A stretch of 15,527 nucleotides of DNA, taken from Bacteroidota bacterium (GTDB lineage Bacteria > Bacteroidota > Ignavibacteria > Ignavibacteriales > Ignavibacteriaceae). Each line of letters opens with the position of its first letter. Within the stretch, counting starts at the first letter, position 1. Where the stretch lies: positions 1-15,527 of the forward strand of contig JAEXTR010000346.1 of NCBI GenBank assembly GCA_023406915.1, given 5' to 3'. Shown here piece after piece: positions 14,803-15,527 of the stretch. A program made the translations under genes and the position numbers. The notes below the pieces were generated by a model. The model was given only the letters and a program-made list of their open reading frames with translations. It did not search any database and was not told where the DNA came from.

Positions 14803-15527
14803 ATGAAAGAGTCTCGGTTCGTCTGATAAAATCAGCTATCACAGGATCACTGCTGGTCAGTAATGCATCAGGATGACCTGAGAAATAAATCTTCCCTTCA
14901 TGCATCATTACAACCCGCTCTGCAATATTTTTTACACTGAACATATCATGGGTCACCACAATCGAGGTAACCTGGAGTCGGTCTGCAAGTTCCCGGATCA
15001 GGTTGTCAATGGTATCAGACATAATCGGATCAAGCCCGGTTGTCGGTTCATCGTACAAAATATACTGTGGCTCTGTTATCAGCGCCCTTGCAAGTCCAAC
15101 CCGCTTCCTCATACCGCCTGAAAGCTCTGCGGGTTTCAGCGCCTCAATCCCTTTCAGTCCTACCAGTTCAAGCTTTTCTGCTACCGCTTTACTGATAAAA
15201 TCCCTCCCATGTTTCTGATCAGATTCTACAAGTGGCAGTGCAATATTTTCACCCACCGTCATAGAATCAAACAGTGCAGCCCCCTGAAAAAGAAATCCGA
15301 ACTTCTTCCTGATTTCATACATCTCTTTCTGGGATAATGCCCCGATATCGCGTCCTTCAATCGTGACCGTTCCCTGATCAGGTTCAAGCAGGCGGACAAT
15401 GTGCTTTAGCAGCACGCTTTTTCCGCACCCGCTTCTGCCAACAACAACAACTGTCTCCCCCTTTTCAATAGAGAGGTCAACACCCTGAAGTACCAGCTTA
15501 TTACCAAACTGTTTATGAAGATTTCTG
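14801..15527 (-). CDS. MlaF-like ABC transporter ATP-binding protein (5' end outside window)
   Basis: The frame is open to the edge of the window, giving 241 C-terminal residues; only a short N-terminal piece is missing. Walker A is GRSGCGKS (residues 30-37 of the visible part), the Q-loop is FLFQGAALFDSMTVGEN, the signature is ELSGGMRKRVGLARA, Walker B is YILYDEP followed by TTGLDP, and the switch His is in VVTHD. The GALFDSMTV.ENIA.PL and SGGMRKR forms are typical of MlaF/Ttg2A, the ATPase of Mce-type systems that move phospholipids between the outer and inner membranes. The permease (MlaE) and MlaD-type genes would be expected outside this window, upstream of this gene or elsewhere. GTG at 15415 falls inside Walker A and is not the start. 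Confidence 0.92.
   Translation of the reverse strand, partial: RNLHKQFGNKLVLQGVDLSIEKGETVVVVGRSGCGKSVLLKHIVRLLEPDQGTVTIEGRDIGALSQKEMYEIRKKFGFLFQGAALFDSMTVGENIALPLVESDQKHGRDFISKAVAEKLELVGLKGIEALKPAELSGGMRKRVGLARALITEPQYILYDEPTTGLDPIMSDTIDNLIRELADRLQVTSIVVTHDMFSVKNIAERVVMMHEGKIYFSGHPDALLTSSDPVIADFIRRTETLS

Noticed and set aside
15413..15415. GTG at 15415 as start of the ABC ATPase
   Set aside because: It lies at the end of Walker A; the frame continues to the window edge with a normal ABC N-terminal sequence.

Overview
The window looks like a chromosome segment from the Bacteroidota/Ignavibacteria/Kapabacteria side of the FCB group. The main reason is two proteins ending in type IX secretion (T9SS) sorting domains of the QNYPNPFNP...VLG.EVATL form, a style I associate with that group. 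Weak or absent Shine-Dalgarno sequences before some genes and moderate GC content are compatible. No rRNA, tRNA, CRISPR array, transposase or phage gene was seen. Species identity cannot be told from sequence reading alone.

Layout. Bases 1-1254 hold the 3' end of a T9SS-exported protein and a 59-residue charged helical ORF. Bases 1370-8560 hold a tightly packed six-gene plus-strand operon: a five-helix di-heme b membrane protein, a membrane-anchored TPR protein, a membrane-anchored ferredoxin/flavoprotein, a 20-heme c-type cytochrome, a 16-heme c-type cytochrome, and an outer-membrane beta-barrel. It closes with a perfect 10-bp hairpin. Bases 8619-9692 (minus) encode a DUF1460-type lipoprotein. 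Bases 9778-11446 hold a two-gene unit: an HD hydrolase fused to a Pycsar-effector-like (PycTM) membrane domain, then a SixA-type phosphohistidine phosphatase, followed by a terminator. Bases 11513-12304 (minus) encode a Yip1-like membrane protein. A roughly 530-base non-coding stretch follows, with a pair of GAAGG-containing repeats and a leader hairpin. Bases 12835-14736 encode a multidomain T9SS-exported protein with a strong terminator. Bases 14801-15527 (minus) hold the 3' part of an MlaF-like ABC ATPase.

How the genes work together. The six-gene operon reads as a trans-envelope electron conduit: NAD(P)H or a quinol, then flavin, iron-sulfur clusters and heme b at the inner membrane, then 36 c-type hemes across the periplasm, then a barrel in the outer membrane. 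Direction and substrate cannot be read from sequence. Notable details are: the 20-heme gene has no ATG, GTG or TTG that could include its signal peptide and appears to start at ATT behind a good ribosome binding site; the boundary between the two cytochrome genes cuts a heme repeat so that the two proteins together complete it; and the flavoprotein seems circularly permuted, with ferredoxin motifs that each lack the second cysteine. The HD-PycTM protein is the other gene of interest, because a domain known from phage defence sits here without a cyclase.
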